This document shows, one piece after another, positions 41,631-52,500 of a stretch of 64,000 nucleotides of DNA (positions are counted from its first letter, which is position 1; every line of letters starts with the position of its first letter). A program made the translations under genes and the position numbers. The notes beneath the pieces were generated by a model that had not been told where the DNA came from, ran no database searches, and saw nothing but the letters and a program-made list of their open reading frames with translations. Origin of the DNA: Lachnospiraceae bacterium (GTDB lineage: Bacteria > Bacillota > Clostridia > Lachnospirales > Lachnospiraceae); assembly GCA_910574805.1 (NCBI GenBank), contig CAJTCV010000018.1, positions 1 through 64,000 of the forward strand. Reading direction: 5' to 3'.

Positions 41631-43382
41631 ATGGCGATACTGGATGAAATTACGGCATATGCAGAGGACTGTATACATGGAAGGATTATAAGCTGTCAGA
41701 AGCATATATGGGCATGTGAAAGACTCATTGGAGATGTTAAAAGGATCGGAACTGAAGACTGGCCGTACATATGGGATGAAGATGAGGCCGGGAAGATCGT
41801 GGAATGGTTCCGGGAGCTCCGGCACTCGAAGGGCGTATTGTCCGGACAGCCCATTGAACTGACAGCCTGGCAGAAATTCCGGCTGTGCCAGCTGTTTGGT
41901 TGGAAACACAGGGATACAGGGCTTCGGCGTTTTAAAAAGACGTTTACAGAGGTTGCCAGAAAAAATGCGAAGTCTCAGGAAGAAGCGGGGGTGGCCCTGT
42001 ATGAGATATCGGTAGGGGCGACGAAAAATCAGGAAGTATATGAATACTATACTGCCGGAGTCAAAAAGGATCAGTCCAAAATTGTATTTAATGAAGCAAA
42101 ACTGATGCTGAAAGGATCCAGACTCTGGAAAAAATTCAAAATAACAAGAGATGCCATTACGCATCCGAAAACCGGAAGTTTTATCAGGGCATTGAGTAAG
42201 GAAGACGGAAAATCCGGAGACGGAACCAATCCTGCCGGGCTGATTCTGGATGAATATCATCAGCATCCCACGACAGAATTCTATGCGCTTGGTCTCGGTT
42301 CTAATACCAAAGAATCTCTGCTGATGATTATAACAACTGCCGGAACGGATCTGACTTATCCCTGTTATGTGACAGAATATCAGTACTGTTCGCGTGTGCT
42401 GAATCCGGACGTTCCAGTGGAGAATGAAGAATATCTTATTGATATCTGTGAGCTGGATCCGGAGGACTATGAAAATATAGAGGATGTTGCCAGAGAAGAG
42501 AACTGGTTGAAAGCGAATCCCATCCGAATGACATATCCGGAAGGGGTTGAAAAAATCCGGGGAGAATATAAAATTGCCCAGGAGATTCCGGAGCATATGA
42601 CGAATTTTCTTACCAAATGTATGAACGTGTGGGTTCAGGCGAAAGAAAACGGTTATATGAACATGGCAAAATGGAAATCCTGCCGGGTGGAAGAGATCAT
42701 GGAAGATCTGCATGGAATGACGGTGTATGTCGGCTTCGACATGTCCGCAAAAATTGATCTTACATCGGTCTCTTTTGTTATTCCATTTTTGTCCGGAGAA
42801 TACGACCAGACTGAAAAGGAGATTGTGAAATATATTGTTTTTTCCCATTCTTTTATTCCCAACCGGGAGAAGCTGGCGGAACGGAAAGCAAAAGACAGGG
42901 CAGATTATGATGCCTGGGAACGGATGGGATTCCTGACGGTGACGGATACGCCGATCGTGGATCAGAACGCAGTCATGAAATATGTGCTGGATACCTGCAG
43001 GGAACATGAATGGGAGATTGGCTGTCTCTGTTTTGATCCGGCGAATGCGTCAAAACTGATGCTGGACCTGTCAGATGAAGGATATGAGGTGGAGGAAGTA
43101 TATCAAAGCCATAAGTCTTTGAATGAATCCACACAGGGATTCCGGGAACAGGTATATTCCGGAAATATTCTGCATGAGTACAATCCGGTGCTGGATTTTG
43201 CCATGAGCAATGCTGTGATTCGCAGAAACAACGGTCTGATTAAAATTGACAAGGATGCCACCACAAAGCGGGTGGATCCGGTGGATGCCGTGCTGTGCGC
43301 CTACAAACTGGCAATGTATCACGAATTTGATTCGGCGGCGCAGAAGGCGATTGATGATTTTCTGGAAAGCGACTGGGGGTAG
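41631..43382 (+). CDS. Terminase large subunit
   Basis: The 583-aa packaging motor has the ATPase A motif region VARKNAKSQ and a Walker B with DEYHQHP (GLILDEYHQ). The C-terminal nuclease domain has the first acidic residue in YVGFDMSAKID. It pumps DNA into the prohead. It lies 8 bp after the small subunit. Confidence 0.95.
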   Translation: MAILDEITAYAEDCIHGRIISCQKHIWACERLIGDVKRIGTEDWPYIWDEDEAGKIVEWFRELRHSKGVLSGQPIELTAWQKFRLCQLFGWKHRDTGLRRFKKTFTEVARKNAKSQEEAGVALYEISVGATKNQEVYEYYTAGVKKDQSKIVFNEAKLMLKGSRLWKKFKITRDAITHPKTGSFIRALSKEDGKSGDGTNPAGLILDEYHQHPTTEFYALGLGSNTKESLLMIITTAGTDLTYPCYVTEYQYCSRVLNPDVPVENEEYLIDICELDPEDYENIEDVAREENWLKANPIRMTYPEGVEKIRGEYKIAQEIPEHMTNFLTKCMNVWVQAKENGYMNMAKWKSCRVEEIMEDLHGMTVYVGFDMSAKIDLTSVSFVIPFLSGEYDQTEKEIVKYIVFSHSFIPNREKLAERKAKDRADYDAWERMGFLTVTDTPIVDQNAVMKYVLDTCREHEWEIGCLCFDPANASKLMLDLSDEGYEVEEVYQSHKSLNESTQGFREQVYSGNILHEYNPVLDFAMSNAVIRRNNGLIKIDKDATTKRVDPVDAVLCAYKLAMYHEFDSAAQKAIDDFLESDWG

Positions 43383-43385
43383 AAA

Positions 43386-44669
43386 ATGAACTTGTGGGAA
43401 CGGATCATGAATGCATGGAACTGTCTGACCGGCAGGGTCTCCGCAGGAATGAATGAAAGAGAGCTGCGGGAATGGCTTGGTATATCGGAAGGCGCAGGCA
43501 AAAAACTGCTGAGCGAGGTGACCTATTATACCTGTCTGAAGATGTTGAGCGAAACTATCGGGAAGCTGCCGCTGAAATATTATCAGGAGACGGCAGAAGG
43601 ACGTATACGCGCTGCACCGACGGATACTTCATATGTGCTGTCAGTACGGCCGAACCCGTACATGACCCCGTCTACGCTGTGGTCAGCGGCAGAGATGAAC
43701 TGCCAGCACTATGGGAATGGCTATATCTGGCTGCGGCGGGAGTATGTACCGCATGGAAAATATGGCGGAGAATACGGGACAAAGGACGCATGGGTACTGC
43801 AGAGCAGTTATGTGACAGTGCTGATGGATGACATGGGCATCTTTGGGGATTCCGGGAAGATGTATTATCAGTACACGGATTCGAGGAGCGGAAAGCTGTA
43901 TCTGTTCCGTTCCGAAGAGATCATCCATATCAAGACCTGGTTCAGCCTGGACGGAGTCATGGGAAGGCCGGTAAGGGATATACTGAAATACACCATAGAA
44001 GGAGCTGCAGAGAGCCAGACAGTGATGAATAACATGTATAAGAACGGTATGACTGCAAGCATGGCCATGCAGTATGTTGGTGATCTGGATGAAAAAAAGA
44101 GAGTTGCTCTGCAGAAAAAATTTGCAGATGTGCTGTGCGGGCCGAAGGCAGCAGGAAAGGTGATTCCGATACCGACATCACTGACGCTGACTCCACTGAA
44201 GATGAACCTTACAGACGCCCAGTTTTTTGAACTGAAAAAGTATTCCGCCCTGCAGATCGCCGGAGCGTTTGGAATCAAGCCGAATCACATCAATAATTAT
44301 GAGAGATCCTCTTATGCCAATTCGGAGACACAGCAGCTGGCTTTTCTGGTGGATACCATGTCATACCGGCTGAAGCAGTATGAAGAGGAGATCAATGCCA
44401 AAGCGTTGCTTCCGCAGCAGTCGAAGGATGGATATCTGTTCAAATTCAATGAAAAATCCATACTTCGCACGGATTCGAAGACGCAGATGGAAAATCTGTC
44501 CAAAGCAGTCAATAATGGGATCTATACGCCGAACGAAGCCAGAGAATACCTTGATCTGCCAATGAAAGAAGGGGGAAATACTCTGATGGTCAATGGAAAT
44601 TATATTCCCATTACAGATGTGGGAAAACAATATGAGAAGGAAGGAGGAGAGGGAGATGGCGGTAGTTAA
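43386..44669 (+). CDS. Portal protein (HK97 type)
   Basis: The 427-aa protein forms the dodecameric ring at the capsid vertex. Typical segments are the N-terminal LLSEVTYYTCLKMLSETIG, GYIWLRREY, and FGIKPNHINNYERSSYANSE. It starts 3 bp after the terminase stop and overlaps the protease gene. Confidence 0.95.
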   Translation: MNLWERIMNAWNCLTGRVSAGMNERELREWLGISEGAGKKLLSEVTYYTCLKMLSETIGKLPLKYYQETAEGRIRAAPTDTSYVLSVRPNPYMTPSTLWSAAEMNCQHYGNGYIWLRREYVPHGKYGGEYGTKDAWVLQSSYVTVLMDDMGIFGDSGKMYYQYTDSRSGKLYLFRSEEIIHIKTWFSLDGVMGRPVRDILKYTIEGAAESQTVMNNMYKNGMTASMAMQYVGDLDEKKRVALQKKFADVLCGPKAAGKVIPIPTSLTLTPLKMNLTDAQFFELKKYSALQIAGAFGIKPNHINNYERSSYANSETQQLAFLVDTMSYRLKQYEEEINAKALLPQQSKDGYLFKFNEKSILRTDSKTQMENLSKAVNNGIYTPNEAREYLDLPMKEGGNTLMVNGNYIPITDVGKQYEKEGGEGDGGS

Positions 44670-45300
44670 AATCAAAGGAGAAATCATACCTAATAAAGAC
44701 AAATGGATCTATGACTGGCTGGGATGGGAAGCAACCTGTCCGGAAGATATAGAGTCTGTAATTGCCGGGATGAGTCCGGGGGAAGAGCTGGAAGTGCATG
44801 TCAATTCCGGAGGCGGTTCCGTCTGGGCGGGCCAGGAGATTTACACAATGCTTAAAAGGCGGACTGATGTGGTGATCGAGATCCAGAGCATGGCAGGTTC
44901 CGCAGCAGGTGTCGTTGCCATGGCAGGAAAAAACCGGATCAGTCCGATCGGGATGATCATGATCCATAACGTATCCATGAGCGGCGCATCCGGAGATTAT
45001 CACGCAATGGAAAAAAATGTGGAGATTCTGAAGCAGATGAATGCGGCCATGGCGGAGGCTTACACGGAGAAAAGCGGTATGGAGCTGAAAGAGGTATTGA
45101 AGCTTATGGACCGCGAAACCTGGCTGACGGCCAATCAGTGTCTGGAATATGGATTTGTAGACGAGATCATGACGGATCGTGTATCTTTTACCAATGCAGT
45201 ACAGGGAATGCGGCTGACAGAAGAAATCAGAAAACAGGTCATGGAAGAAAAAAATAAAAAAGAAGAATTGATAAAGGATCTCGACATGTATGGCGTGTAG
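44656..45300 (+). CDS. ClpP-like prohead protease
   Basis: The 214-aa serine protease trims scaffold regions during head assembly. The catalytic Ser is in MAGSAAGVVAMAG and the His in MIHNVSMSG. Glycine-rich NSGGGSVWAG forms the oxyanion side. The ATG at 44656 has GGAGG upstream and overlaps portal by 14 bp. Confidence 0.92.
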   Translation: MAVVKIKGEIIPNKDKWIYDWLGWEATCPEDIESVIAGMSPGEELEVHVNSGGGSVWAGQEIYTMLKRRTDVVIEIQSMAGSAAGVVAMAGKNRISPIGMIMIHNVSMSGASGDYHAMEKNVEILKQMNAAMAEAYTEKSGMELKEVLKLMDRETWLTANQCLEYGFVDEIMTDRVSFTNAVQGMRLTEEIRKQVMEEKNKKEELIKDLDMYGV

Positions 45301-45329
45301 GGATTTTTTTACAGGAAAAGGAGAATGAA

Positions 45330-46559
45330 ATGAACAAAGAACTGCTGGATTTACTGAACAGAATCAATCAGAAAAAAACCATGGTGCAGAACCTTGTCAG
45401 CGAAGGAAAGCTGGAGGATGCATCGAAAGCAAAGGAGGAGCTGAAAGATCTGCAGAAACAGTTTGACCTGTTGAAGGATCTGGAGGATGAAACGCTGGAT
45501 GAAGCAAGAAGGCAGCTGGAGAACCATCAGAAGCCGGAGGGTATGCAGCCGGTAGAGCCGGCTACAGATCATAGTCCAAAAGATTCGACAAAAGAATTTG
45601 CCGCAGCAGCCAGAACCGGATTCCGGAATGCCATGACGGAGGGAGCGAAAGCAGACGGCGGATATACAGTGCCGGAGGATATCGAGACAAAGATCAGCGA
45701 GTACAGAGACGCCAAAGTGTCGTTGGTTGATGAGGTGGATGTCGAAACGGTGAAAACAAACAAAGGCTCCAGAACTTTTAAGAAGCGGTCGCAGCAGACC
45801 GGTTTTACGAAAGTAGGGGAGGGAGGAAAGATCGGAGCTAAGGCAACGCCGCAGTTTGAGAGGCTTGACTATGAGATTGACAAGTATGCAGGATATTTTC
45901 CGGTGACAAATGAACTGCTGGAGGATTCGGATGCGAATATTGCAGGTACGTTGATTCAGTGGATCGGGGATGAGTCCAGGGTTACCAGAAACAGACTGAT
46001 TCTGGAGGAAGCCGCTAAGAAGGAAAAGACTCCCATGAATGGTCTGGATGATATTAAAAAGGCCCTGAATGTGACGCTTGGGCAGGCATTTAAGCCGACA
46101 TCCAAGATCATAACGAATGATGATGGCCTGCAGTATCTCGATACACTGAAAGATGCGGACGGGAGATACATGCTCCAGCCGATGCCCACCGATCCGGCGA
46201 AGCTCCAGCTTCGCGCCGGTTCTACCATTGTGCAGATCCGGGTGGTCCCGAATGCGGACATGCCGTCAGATGTATCCATTGCAAAAAAGCGTTCCATTCC
46301 GGTGATCGTCGGCGATCTGAAAGAGGGAATCAAATTCTTTGACCGGAAGCAGATGACGATCATGTCTTCCAATATTGCGGCAGCAGGCGATCTGAACGCG
46401 TTCGAGGAAGATCTGACGCTGTTCCGGGCAATTGAACGCGAAGATGTGAAGACCAAGGACCCGGAAGCATTTGTATACGGCGTCATTACCATCACAGATG
46501 AAAGCGTGAAAGGAACGGAAGAACAGGTTCAGACAGGAACAGAAGATCAGAAAAGCTGA
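45330..46559 (+). CDS. Major capsid protein (HK97 fold)
   Basis: The 409-aa protein begins with a coiled-coil scaffold domain (about 1-75) likely removed by the protease. The HK97 coat domain follows, with GGYTVPEDIETKISEYRD and the characteristic YFPVTNELLEDSDANI. It forms the icosahedral shell. Confidence 0.95.
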   Translation: MNKELLDLLNRINQKKTMVQNLVSEGKLEDASKAKEELKDLQKQFDLLKDLEDETLDEARRQLENHQKPEGMQPVEPATDHSPKDSTKEFAAAARTGFRNAMTEGAKADGGYTVPEDIETKISEYRDAKVSLVDEVDVETVKTNKGSRTFKKRSQQTGFTKVGEGGKIGAKATPQFERLDYEIDKYAGYFPVTNELLEDSDANIAGTLIQWIGDESRVTRNRLILEEAAKKEKTPMNGLDDIKKALNVTLGQAFKPTSKIITNDDGLQYLDTLKDADGRYMLQPMPTDPAKLQLRAGSTIVQIRVVPNADMPSDVSIAKKRSIPVIVGDLKEGIKFFDRKQMTIMSSNIAAAGDLNAFEEDLTLFRAIEREDVKTKDPEAFVYGVITITDESVKGTEEQVQTGTEDQKS

Positions 46560-46573
46560 GGTGGGAATGGAAT

Positions 46574-46846
46574 ATGCTGCAGCTGATTAAAACAAGGTGC
46601 GGGATTGCGGAGCTGATTACGATCTACGATGAAGATATTCTTTCCTATATGGCGGATGCCAAAGCAGATATGATGGATTCCGGAGTTCCGGAATCCATTG
46701 TAGAATCTGAAATCCCGGCAGTTGTAACAGCAGTAACCTTATATGTAAAAGCTAATATGGAAGAGGACAGGGCGGATGCGGAACAATATATGGAGTTATA
46801 CCGTTCAAAGGTCTTCCGCCTGGCTCTGAAGGAGGAAGGAGTGTGA
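46574..46846 (+). CDS. Head-tail connector (gp6-like) protein
   Basis: The 90-aa helical protein follows the capsid gene and has the gp6-like DNA-packaging protein pattern (LIKTRCGI...ESEIPAVVTAVTLYVKAN). It forms the adaptor ring under the portal. Position in the module supports this. Confidence 0.8.
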   Translation: MLQLIKTRCGIAELITIYDEDILSYMADAKADMMDSGVPESIVESEIPAVVTAVTLYVKANMEEDRADAEQYMELYRSKVFRLALKEEGV

Positions 46847-46855
46847 ACGGACGAA

Positions 46856-47197
46856 ATGTGGGACAGGTCCATTACTCTGATACACCAGATCGAAAACGGC
46901 AGGGATCCGGATGGATTTGCAGCAGTAGAGCATATCTGCATGGGTCATGTGCCGGCCATGTTTCAGGACCTTACAAGAAATGATCAGATTCTTGCAAATC
47001 AGAGAGGGTATGAGGCGGATCAGAATATAGAGATCATGGCCTGTAATTATCATGATGAAACGCTCCTGACGGATGAAGAGACAGGAAAGGTGTATGAAAT
47101 CATGAGGACCTTCCGTCCAGCGGGATCCAGAAGGATCATACTGACCTGCAGAAGCAGGGAGAGGGGAGTACTGAAAAAAGAGAATGGCAATTTTTGA
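46856..47197 (+). CDS. Head closure / head-tail adaptor protein
   Basis: The 113-aa protein starts MWDRSITLIHQIENGRDPDG and is in the position of SPP1 gp16-type stopper proteins. It has a beta-rich core typical of the family. It overlaps the next gene by 14 bp. Confidence 0.75.
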   Translation: MWDRSITLIHQIENGRDPDGFAAVEHICMGHVPAMFQDLTRNDQILANQRGYEADQNIEIMACNYHDETLLTDEETGKVYEIMRTFRPAGSRRIILTCRSRERGVLKKENGNF

Positions 47198-47633
47198 TGT
47201 AGATTTTCCGGAAGATTTTCTTTCGGATCTTCTTGACACGGAATTTGATGAAATTGCAGAGGAGGCGCTGAAAGAGGCGGCTCCTCTGCTGGAAAGTTCC
47301 ATGAAGCAGTCATGCAGACGCGTCATAGAACACAGCGGCGAATCAGAGCTTGTGGAGTCCATAAAAAGCAACAAACCGAAAAGAACGAAGACGGATGCCT
47401 GGATCGTGAATGTTGGTCCACGCGGATACAGTAAAAAGAAGACCTACCGGTCTGGAAAAGGAAAAGCGAGAAAGTATCGTGTATCCAACGCGCTCAAGCT
47501 GATCTGGAAGGAATATGGAGTGGCCGGCCGGCAGCCGGCACGACCGTTTCTGACCAGTGCATGCAATGCGGTTCGGGGAGCCGTTATGGAAAAGATGCAG
47601 AAGGTTTATGAAAGGAAAACAGGGATGAAGTGA
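47184..47633 (+). CDS. HK97 gp10-family tail-joining protein
   Basis: The 149-aa protein carries the gp10 pattern: helical N-terminus (FDEIAEEALKEAAPLLESSM), then VGPRGYSKKKTYRSGKGKARKYR, and ends with ARPFLTSACNAVRGAVMEKM. It joins head and tail. Confidence 0.85.
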   Translation: MAIFDVDFPEDFLSDLLDTEFDEIAEEALKEAAPLLESSMKQSCRRVIEHSGESELVESIKSNKPKRTKTDAWIVNVGPRGYSKKKTYRSGKGKARKYRVSNALKLIWKEYGVAGRQPARPFLTSACNAVRGAVMEKMQKVYERKTGMK

Positions 47634-47971
47634 ACGTTAATAAAAAAATAATGATTCTGGAAGCGGTGACCGGATATCCGGTAAAGCAGGATATTTACAG
47701 AGGCGGGGAAGACAAATATATTGTCTTTACATATGAGGATGAGCGTACTGTTCTGGAAGCAGACAATGAAGAACTGGCTGGAACGGTATATCTGCAGGTG
47801 GCGCTTTTTACGCCGGAGTCATTTAATTATTTTGCAGACAAGAAAAGAATCAGGAGAGCGCTGAAGGAGCAGGGCTTCAATATTGAATCAGTACAGTCCT
47901 GGCTGGAAGGGGAAAACAGTGAAATCAGACATACCGTATTTACGGTGAATATTACAGAGGCGGAAGATTAG
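47630..47971 (+). CDS. Tail terminator/completion protein
   Basis: The 113-aa product starts at GTG overlapping the previous stop. Its place between gp10-like and the major tail protein is that of tail terminators. Sequence similarity is not strong enough to name a family. Confidence 0.65.
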   Translation: MNVNKKIMILEAVTGYPVKQDIYRGGEDKYIVFTYEDERTVLEADNEELAGTVYLQVALFTPESFNYFADKKRIRRALKEQGFNIESVQSWLEGENSEIRHTVFTVNITEAED

Positions 47972-47979
47972 GAGGAATT

Positions 47980-48789
47980 ATGGCAAATTTTGGGTTATCG
48001 AAACCGTGGATTGCAAAGTATAATCCGGAAACGGATCAATATACAGATGGATTTAAATGTGGAAAGGCGATTAATACATCCGTGACACCGAATTATAATG
48101 AAACACCATTATATGCAGATAATCAGCAGACAGAAAATGTGACCGAGTTTAAAAATGCAAATGTATCTCTGGGAGTTGACCGGATGCCGGTGCAGGCGGC
48201 AGAAGTCGTATTTGGTCATTCTGTAAGTTCTGAAGGGGAAGAAACATCAAGAACCGGGGATTCAGCAAATTATGTTGGTTATGGGTTTATAACCGCAGAG
48301 ATGCTGGATGGCGTCCAGAGATACAGGGCATGTATACTGAGAAAAGTCAAATTTAAAGAAGGAGAAGAATCCTATGAAACGAAAGGCGATTCGATCGTAT
48401 TTAAGACTCCGACGCTGAGCGGTACGGCGATGGGAACTTCGAAAACAGACTGGAGGAAGAAGTCGCCGTATTTTGATACGGAAGAAGAGGCAGACAAGTG
48501 GATTCAGACACAGCTTAATGTGATGGAACGTTGTCTGAATCCGGTGGCGTCTGTTTCGGGCGGTACATATTCAGAAAGTCTGACAGTTGCGCTGACAACA
48601 GAAACGAAAGGCGCAAAGATCATATATACCACGAACGGAACAACGCCGGGCCTGTCTAACGGGACAGAATATTCGGAACCGGTCACGATATCGGAAACCA
48701 CCGGTCTGAGAGCAGTTGCGCTGAAAGAAGGGGCGGCGCCTTCGGATATAGTGACAGAAGAATACATGATTGGAGTGGAAGGAATCTGA
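47980..48789 (+). CDS. Major tail protein with C-terminal Ig/chitobiase-like domain
   Basis: Residues 1-180 form the tail tube domain (MANFGLSKPWIAKYNPET...). The last 75 residues (GGTYSESLTVALTTETKGAK..IYYTTNG-like IIYTTNGTTP) match the CHB_HEX_C_1 or Ig-like decoration domains that project from the tail. Length 269 aa. Confidence 0.85.
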   Translation: MANFGLSKPWIAKYNPETDQYTDGFKCGKAINTSVTPNYNETPLYADNQQTENVTEFKNANVSLGVDRMPVQAAEVVFGHSVSSEGEETSRTGDSANYVGYGFITAEMLDGVQRYRACILRKVKFKEGEESYETKGDSIVFKTPTLSGTAMGTSKTDWRKKSPYFDTEEEADKWIQTQLNVMERCLNPVASVSGGTYSESLTVALTTETKGAKIIYTTNGTTPGLSNGTEYSEPVTISETTGLRAVALKEGAAPSDIVTEEYMIGVEGI

Positions 48790-48805
48790 TCTGAGTGTTA
48801 TGCGG

Positions 48806-48839
48806 TCCGCCTGGGACAATAAAAACCCAGGCGGATTTT
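48806..48839 (+). terminator. Hairpin between tail tube and chaperone genes
   Basis: TCCGCCTGGG and CCCAGGCGGA are followed by TTTTC. It may lower expression of the genes after the abundant tail tube protein. Confidence 0.7.
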
Positions 48840-48863
48840 CTGCAGAATGAGTTTGGAGGAAGA

Positions 48864-49259
48864 ATGGAAAGATTAAAAAGGATCATTATCGGGGAGACGG
48901 ATTATCCGTACAAAATCGATCTGAATGTCCTGGAACGGATACAGGAAGAATATGGAAGTGTGCATGAGTTTGAACGTGATCTGCTGGGAATGGAATATTC
49001 AAAGGATGAGGCGGGAAATCAGCTCTATGACGAAGATGGAGAACCGCTCATGTACAAAAAGGAGCCGTCCATAAAGGCGATCAGGACTGTGCTGCCGCTC
49101 ATGATCAATGAGGGGATGGAAATTGAAGCGGAAGAAAAAGGCGGAATCTTTACCCCTGCTGCGGATCAGGTCATACTGCGGGAGTGCGGGGTGCCGTTTA
49201 ACCTGCTGGCAGAAATCATACATGAAGAATTCAGGCGGTGTTTTGCAACAAAAAAATAA
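48864..49259 (+). CDS. Tail assembly chaperone (gpG-like)
   Basis: The 131-aa protein precedes the tape measure gene and ends FATKK-stop within a run of seven A. It is the upstream product of a probable -1 frameshift pair with 49271-49486. Chaperones of this kind coat the tape measure protein. Confidence 0.8.
   Translation: MERLKRIIIGETDYPYKIDLNVLERIQEEYGSVHEFERDLLGMEYSKDEAGNQLYDEDGEPLMYKKEPSIKAIRTVLPLMINEGMEIEAEEKGGIFTPAADQVILRECGVPFNLLAEIIHEEFRRCFATKK
49250..49256 (+). other. Slippery heptamer A-AAA-AAA for -1 frameshifting
   Basis: Codons Lys-Lys directly before the TAA of the chaperone gene read A AAA AAA T. Slipping back one base continues as Lys-Lys-Ile-Arg-Ser-Arg-Arg-Met-Gly-Ala, which is the frame of the next ORF. 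CCAGGA/TCCTGG downstream could form a stimulating stem. Confidence 0.75.
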
Positions 49260-49270
49260 GGTCCAGGAGA

Positions 49271-49486
49271 ATGGGAGCAGGGGAAGAGAAGCCGATTGAT
49301 TTTTCCTGGATTATATTTATCGGCATGAACAGGCTGGGTTTTCCATACAGGCAGATGATGCATATGTATTTCGGGTTCTGGGCAGATCTGTTTGAAACTT
49401 ATAAAAAACAGTATAATTTCGAGACGAAAAGAGGGCTGTACGTTCTTCAGGAAGAAGACGAGATCAGCTCTCTTTCTGTATTATAA
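49271..49486 (+). CDS. Tail assembly chaperone extension (T-like ORF, by -1 frameshift)
   Basis: This 71-aa frame (MGAGEEKPIDFSWIIFIGMN...) is open upstream through the slippery site and lies in the -1 phase of the gpG-like gene. A weak ribosome site (CAGGAG) could also start it alone. The fusion would be about 208 aa. Confidence 0.75.
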   Translation: MGAGEEKPIDFSWIIFIGMNRLGFPYRQMMHMYFGFWADLFETYKKQYNFETKRGLYVLQEEDEISSLSVL

Positions 49487-49500
49487 AAAGGAGACGAAAC

Positions 49501-52500
49501 ATGGCTGGAAAAGGAACGATCGGCGGAAAAATTGTTCTGGAAGGGGAGAGCCAGTACAGGGCGGCGTTGAAGAATATAAAGACCGATCAGGCAGAGCTGC
49601 GTTCGGAGATGAAGCTGTGTCAGTCTTTTTTTAAAAATAATCAGAATTCTCTGGAAGCGCTTCAGACCAGATATGGGATCCTGACCAGACAGGTAAGTAC
49701 ACAGACAGATAAGGTAAAGATATACCAGCAGGCACTGGAAACATCCTCAAAAAAAGAAGAGGCGGCGGCACAGAAAGTATCTGCACTGAAAGATGAACTT
49801 GACAGGGCGGAAAAAGAGATGGAGGAAATGGCGGGAAGCTCAGGGGAGACTTCAGAAGCCATGGAATCACAGACCAAAGTCGTTGAAGAATTAAAAAATA
49901 AACTTGCACTGGCAGAGCAGGATTATGAAAAAGCTTCCAGATCAACGTCATCTTATCAGACCTCCCTGAATTATGCGGAGGCAGAACTGCAGGAAATGCA
50001 GAGAGAGCTGGACCGGACGGGCAGGTATATCCGGGAGGCGGAGAACTCTACGGATCAGTGTGCGGATTCCATTGACGAGTACGGTCGGGAAACGGATGAG
50101 GCGGCGGAAAAGACCTCTGTATTTGCAGACGTACTGAAAGCGGAACTGCTGTCGGAAGCCATAAAGACAGGGATCACGGTAATTGCAGAAGGAATTGAGA
50201 AAATTGCTTCATCAGCCACAGAAGCAGGTTCTTCTTTTGAGGCCTCCATGTCGCAGGTGGCTGCTACCATGGGCATGACGACAGAAGAAGTAAACAGCGG
50301 GAGCGCGGCGTATACGCTGCTGTCTGACGCCGCAAAAGAATGCGGAAAAGCAACACAGTTTTCCGCGTCGGAAGCGGCAGAAGCTTTAAACTATCTGGCA
50401 CTGGCAGGGTATGATGCGGAAAAGTCGGCTGCCACTCTTCCGAAAGTGTTGGATCTGGCGGCAGCAGGCGGGCTGGATCTGGCGTATGCATCCGATCTGG
50501 TTACGGACAGCATGGCAGCACTGGGGATGGAGACCAGCGAACTGGACGGCTATATTGACGCAATGGCCAGGACTTCGCAGAAATCCAATACCAGCGTGGC
50601 TCAGCTGGGGGAGGCAACGCTTGTATGCGCCGGGACTGTATCACTGGCGGGCCAGAGCGTTGGAACCATGAATGCGGAACTGGGCATACTGGCGAATAAC
50701 GGCATCAAGGGGGCAGAAGGAGGTACACACCTGCGCAATGCGATCCTGTCTCTGTCAGCGCCCACAGAAAAGGCATCCATCGCCCTGAAAGAACTGGGAG
50801 TGGAGGTTTCAGACAGCAGAGGGAATATGCGGGATCTGAATGATATCCTGGTTGATCTGGACGGATCTCTGACGGGAATGTCTTCCATGGAGAAAACCCG
50901 GATGATCAGCAGGATATTTAATAAAACGGATATTGCGGCTGTTAATGCGTTGCTGAAAGGAACCGGTGAAGAATACGATAATCTCCGTGCAGAGCTGGAA
51001 AACTGTGACGGCGCTGCGGCTGCCATGGCGGAAACCCTGAACGATAACCTGAAAGGTAAAATAACCATTCTTAATTCCGCACTGGAAGGTCTGGGGATCT
51101 CTGCCTATGAAATCTTTGACGATGACATGAAAACGGCAGTGGATGCGGCAACAAGAGCGGTCGGGAGGCTTCAGGATTCTGTGGACAACGGCAGACTTGG
51201 TGTATCTTTAAACAACCTGTCCATTTCCATGGGTAAATTTGCATCAGAAGCGATTGACGTGGGAGAAGATGCGCTTCCGGTGGTGATTGATGGTTTTACC
51301 TGGCTTCTGAACAATGCAGATCTGATTGTATCCGGTATTACCGGAATTGTTGCGGCAAATGTTCAGATGAAAGTGGTCGCACCGGCCATTGAAGCAGTAT
51401 CGACAGCATGGAATACATATAAAGCAGCAAACGAAGGGGCGACAGTAACGCAGTGGATGCTGAATACGGCAATGAGTGCAAATCCGGCTGGGCTGCTGGT
51501 GACGTCCATTGTGGCGCTTACGGCTGCAATTGGCGCTTATATTGTTATTCATAAAGATGAAGTCGGCGTGCTGGACGATACGACAAGAGCTACCAGGGAA
51601 CTGGTTCAGGAATCCAGAGAGTTGAATGATTCATATGCGAAAACAGCTGAAAGCAGAAAAGAATCCAGAAACAGTATGGAGGCTGAAGCGTACAGCTGTC
51701 AGAAACTGGTCAATGAACTGAAAGATTTACAGGCAAAAACAGAACTTACAGTAACAGAGCAGGTTCGTCAGAGCATGATCATTGATGAGCTGAATCAGGC
51801 AATTCCGGAACTGAATCTGGCGATTGATGAACAGACTGGAAAGCTGAATATGTCTGTCGAAGCTCTGGAAGAAAATACGGAAGCAATGATGGCCATGGCA
51901 AGGGCAGATGCAGCCAGAGAGGATATGGTCAGGATTGCGGAAGAGCAGTATGAAGCGGAAAAGAAACTGGCTGATCTGGAAAAACAGCTGACAGAGCAGA
52001 AAGAGGCTGTACGGAAGGCACAGGATGACCTGAATGCTTCCATAGAGGAATATGGCATGATGGGTGTCGTGGAAGCGCAGGTTCTCGAACAGGCAACAGA
52101 GGCGCAGAAGACTCTGGAAGAAGAGATATCGGCAACGACGGAAAGTATTGATGCCTTTACAGAGGAGTATCAGGGGGCCATGGAGTATGTTTCTGATACG
52201 GAGGCATATGCACAGGCTGTGGTTGCTGCAGAAGACCTGGGGACTGCGGCAGAAACATCCGGCCAGCAGATGGTTTTCATGTCGGAAGCCGCTCAGGAAG
52301 CTTACGCAGAAATGTATGACAGTGTTTCCGAGGTGGTTACGAATCAGATCAGCCTGTTTGAAGAGTTTGATGGAAAGGCAGAGCTTTCCACGGAAAAGCT
52401 GCTGGAAAATATGCAGAGTCAGGTGGACGGAATTACACAGTGGTCTGAGAACATGGAGCAGCTTGCAGAGAGGGGGATTGATCAGGGGCTGTTGCAGCAT

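Noticed and set aside
41496-43007. A 503-codon minus-strand open frame
   Set aside because: It is antisense to the terminase large subunit and has no recognisable domains.
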